Source of the DNA: Argopecten irradians
Lineage: Eukaryota > Mollusca > Bivalvia > Pectinida > Pectinidae
Assembly: GCF_041381155.1 (NCBI RefSeq)
Contig: NC_091141.1
Location: 28,545,655-28,609,654 of the forward strand
Direction: 5' to 3'
Length of the DNA: 64,000 bases
The position numbers and the translations under genes were made by a program. Positions 60,747 through 64,000 of the stretch are shown piece after piece. Numbering within the stretch: position 1 is the first letter of the stretch; each line of letters begins with the position of its first letter. The notes beneath the pieces were generated by a model. It worked only from the letters and a program-made list of their open reading frames with translations, had not been told where the DNA came from and made no database searches.

Positions 60747-63700
60747 ATGGACAGGTATCGATAATTTCGAGAAAAAATGTCAAAGAACGTCAGTGTCCAT
60801 AGTTTGTATTATTTATCCGTCTGGGACATTTCTTTTAGGCTGAAAAAATTCGTCATGATATGAAGGGGTCCCATCTCAGCTGCTAATAAGGAACTTTATT
60901 TTTATATAACGGTCCGCTTTGTGCTGCACATGAGTAATGCAACATAATTTCCAATGTTCCTCTTTCAATCAATATAAATACACATAGAACTGGCTTAACT
61001 AATATAGACCTGTTTGACAACTATACCGTCGCCTGAAAAGCAATGGCACATTTAGAAGTAAGGAACGATAATTACGCCATTTACTCACTTCTATTTAAAG
61101 ATTGGTATGTCACAGGATCTATTCCTACACATTCCTTAATTCTCTTGTCTCGAAGCCGGCGTTTATTTCGGGATGCATATTCATCATTTCACTGTTGATA
61201 CCGATTTTGCGATTATTTAAAAACGATTCATACCTATTTTTATTTAACTGTCATCTTTATAAATAGTTTACCACAAAGCAAACTACTTTGCTGGTGATTT
61301 CCAGTTTATTCACAAGCCAATGAACCAATCAATATGTTAAAAATAGTTATGTTTTTTACGATTTTTTGAGATGGGCCGTTGATTAAAACTTAAATATTTA
61401 TTGCATTTTCTGTAGTCACTCGCTTTGAGTTCTTGTGATTGTTAATTGTTCTCCTTACTAACGTTGACAGTAGTTTGTGTCCCATGCAGTAGAGTTCAGG
61501 TAAACCGGTCGCAGTAGGCACACGGATAATTACGGAGGCTAACTTAGGGAAGTATTTTTCATGAGAACGAGAATGTTTTATTTGGCGGCAACTAAGTGGC
61601 GGCCGCCAAATATTGTTTGGCGGCCGACACTTAATTTAAGATAATATATAAAATGTAAATACATATGTGATGGGTTTTAGTTAGATTTTATGTAATTCGT
61701 TGTTGATCAGTTTACGTGTTTGTAGATCTTATCGTATCATTAAGTAGCTGTGTTGATAGTCTTTATACATTTTCTGTTTTAAAAACACATACAATGCAAA
61801 CCATGTTTGAGAGTGCACCAGATTCACATTCTAATCTGCGTGCAAATGATGTTGAATATCTGTTTTTAGGCGGACTTACGTAAATTCGTGGCAATCTGAG
61901 GGTTTAAATATGTTCAAAAAAGACCAGATACAACTTATATTCTTTTTAACGTAATTATGACCACCACTTAAAATCAATTATGGAACAAAGTCTAATGACC
62001 ATACTTTCACTATTTTTATTAGAACATAACAAGATTCATGACTACAAAATGGCATTCGTTGATATTGAAAGGCTGCCAAGAGACGTTATGAAGAAAAAAT
62101 AGATTAGAAAAACTAATATTCTAAATTTAGGCGCCTTTTTACGATATCATGCAATAACAATCCTGGTTTTTCGTACTCTAGTATCGGAGAAAAATCAGCG
62201 AAAAAGTCAAAATCTGAAAATAGGATGGGTGTGATATCGCTTTCTTTATAGTACGATGTCACGTTGAAGGGATGAAGTATCTTTCGCGTGGGGAGGGGGT
62301 GCAATATCAGTTTCAAGCGGATGGGATATTACCGGTCTGCTGTTATATATGACATTTTAGGATTAAAAAAGTGGTATCATCAATTATAATAATTGTAGGC
62401 TTTATATATTCTACCTGATTTATGAATGTAATAAAAGTATAGTTTTGTTGTTTGTTGATGACATTGTTGGTAGCTGTTCGTTGAACAATAATTATGATGA
62501 AGGCTTTGTCTTCTTTTCCATGGTTTTAATTTGGTTCGATATGCATAATTAGCATATTTGATAAAGGATCGTATAGCCCTATACATCCTGACGGGGATTA
62601 CAATAATAACGTCTTCGTCTACTAAATACATTCTATAAAATTATTTCCATGCTGTGGTGTGCCTGTAGTGCGGTGTCCTGTGGAGTGTGTGAAGTAGAGT
62701 GTATTTAAAGAATAATCCGAGTATCTTATATATTAGATACCAGGAAGCAGGAATGGCGTAAAGCTCACGATTCCAAAGTGATGTCAGGCAATTATTGAAT
62801 AACAACCTCCTAGATATGAAATAACGTCATATATGGACTTCTAAGACGATGTTCCTTGATCAACTGCCTGAAGATATATTTGAAAATTATATGTATGTGC
62901 ATATGTGCAATGACCATGACTTAACCTAAATCAAATTTTCATAACTATGGCCTGGTAACACTACATAAATTACACCATCTTTAACTGCGTATAATCTTAC
63001 GAATATGTGTAACCGAATACCAAAAAATCGGAGTCATAATGCATGACTTTTTCCATTAAATTCGTGCTTGGTACTGATTTCTGTAAGAAGCCTTCTTTGC
63101 CGTTTTATGTCCACGTTTAAGATTAATCTTTACATACTCCTTAAAGCTATTACAATGACATATTCAATAGCTTCCACATCAAGATTGTATTTTGGGGTTA
63201 AAATGTTAGTCTCAAACATTAATTTCAAATTTCCTTTCTGCTTGACAAATATTTTACGAACAATCAAAGCATAGCTCAAAAGATGAAGAGATCGTGAGAC
63301 TATTCTCAAGCCGCGATTAATGTGCTCCTAACATTTTGTACAAGTTCACTGATATTCCGCCTCTCTTCCGAATGACGGAGCTTATTGGACAACTGCTGGG
63401 CTAGCTCTGCCTGCTTTAGGGCGTCTTCATTGCTCCCTTCTTGCAGTCGCAACCTCGCCTTTGCTACATGAAACAACATCTGCCACTTGATTTCTAACTT
63501 TCCCCAGTCTTTGAAGACCTGCTGGAGAACCATGTTCGCAGACGTTAAGTCGTTTCCTGACACGGACTCAGTAACAGGCTTGCCTCTGTGAGTCATACCA
63601 AGGTAAAGAAGCACTTTCACCAACAGACTTCTTCTAATGAACGCTGATCGATACTGCTCATCCGCTTTGGTTACATCGGGCAAATTGTCAACTGTGTTGA

Positions 63701-64000
63701 TCATTTTCTCAAGTAAGGTTTTCATTCTATCCCTGATCTCTTGCTTCCCTGTTCGTTCATATGATATGCAGTCAATGCAGAACTCTGCCACGTAGAAATT
63801 CACTAGATGCATAGCATCCAATCTTAGAGACGTTGCTGCCAATCTGATGCTGTTGTATTTATGCACGATATCCTCCATATCATAGCCCTTTGGAAACATT
63901 AACATTTGCGCCTGAGCAGCCATAACCATGATCGTCGATGTCAGTGGATGTTCTGTATGAACAATCAAACTCCCTACATCATGGATTTGTTGAAGGACAT
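60451..64000. repeat. Segmental duplication, copy B
   Basis: This is a direct copy of 8856-13558, about 51.6 kb downstream at its start. It lacks the 694-bp TTAA element and the 438-bp block of copy A, and carries a private insertion of about 20 bp near 61948-61969. The copies are similar enough to align by eye over all remaining sequence, including a 212-bp strand of coding region at the right. It continues beyond the window. Confidence 0.92.
63306..64000 (-). CDS. CARD-family gene, 3' part, runs off the window
   Basis: At least 230 residues of the helical region are open without a break to the window edge. They contain VLLYLGMTHRGK and end in SELVQNVRSTLIAA and TGA. It is the duplicate of the gene at 12856-14105 and differs by scattered, mostly conservative changes (for example RRS for RRC, ESVSGND for GSVSGND). 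The last codons visible at the edge (VLQQIHDVG) are upstream of any internal methionine, so the true start lies beyond 64000 and a CARD is expected there. Whether the one-base loss of copy A is shared cannot be seen, as that site is outside the window. Confidence 0.75.
   Translation of the reverse strand, partial: VLQQIHDVGSLIVHTEHPLTSTIMVMAAQAQMLMFPKGYDMEDIVHKYNSIRLAATSLRLDAMHLVNFYVAEFCIDCISYERTGKQEIRDRMKTLLEKMINTVDNLPDVTKADEQYRSAFIRRSLLVKVLLYLGMTHRGKPVTESVSGNDLTSANMVLQQVFKDWGKLEIKWQMLFHVAKARLRLQEGSNEDALKQAELAQQLSNKLRHSEERRNISELVQNVRSTLIAA

Noticed and set aside
1-64000. tRNA, rRNA or other structured RNA genes.
   Set aside because: No A/B box plus cloverleaf pattern or rRNA core sequence was recognised; a covariance-model search would be needed to exclude small ones.

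Overview
The window looks like AT-rich nuclear DNA of a bivalve mollusc or close relative. It has spliced genes with GT..AG introns, very low gene density, many short hairpin and TTAA-bounded DNA elements, a Crypton-type recombinase gene, a THAP/YqaJ transposon, and a lineage-type expansion of CARD-domain genes. No rRNA, tRNA, CRISPR array or operon-like layout was seen. The bivalve placement is an inference from repeat style and gene families, not from a marker gene.

Region 1 (1-14.1 kb): a cluster of minus-strand CARD-family genes. Two almost identical 2.4-kb tandem units (1-2422 and 2423-4854) carry only the C-terminal helical part of the gene. The third, partial unit (4855-6297) runs into a copy with a full N-terminal CARD (5670-6794). 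A more distant paralogue (12856-14105) has CARD and helical region in two frames separated by one base. That paralogue lies in a segmental duplication whose second copy (60451 to the window end) carries another family member that runs off the window.

Region 2 (14.4-16.6 kb): foldback hairpins and a small inverted-repeat element.

Region 3 (about 16.69-33.8 kb): a 17-kb satellite field built on a 61-bp monomer. It is organised into 2-2.7-kb higher-order units that each carry a non-monomeric spacer block. The core is homogeneous and the flanks are degenerate. Many monomers hold a motif close to the CENP-B box.

Region 4 (34.2-40 kb): a 39-bp minisatellite of about 40 units that reads as a 13-residue repeat, then more foldback elements and no convincing gene.

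Region 5 (41.2-42.9 kb): an intact two-exon tyrosine recombinase gene of Crypton/DUF3504 type (465 codons).

Region 6 (43-52.6 kb): intergenic DNA with two TTAA-bounded non-autonomous elements.

Region 7 (52.7-58.8 kb): a decayed two-gene DNA transposon. A plus-strand THAP-DDE transposase gene converges on a minus-strand SWIM-YqaJ nuclease gene. Both have lesions and the transposase has lost its third catalytic acidic residue.

Region 8 (58.9-64 kb): a short tandem repeat, a small inverted-repeat element, then segmental-duplication copy B with the last CARD-family fragment. The two direct copies of the duplication bracket about 47 kb of sequence, so unequal exchange between them could gain or lose the whole satellite and transposon block.
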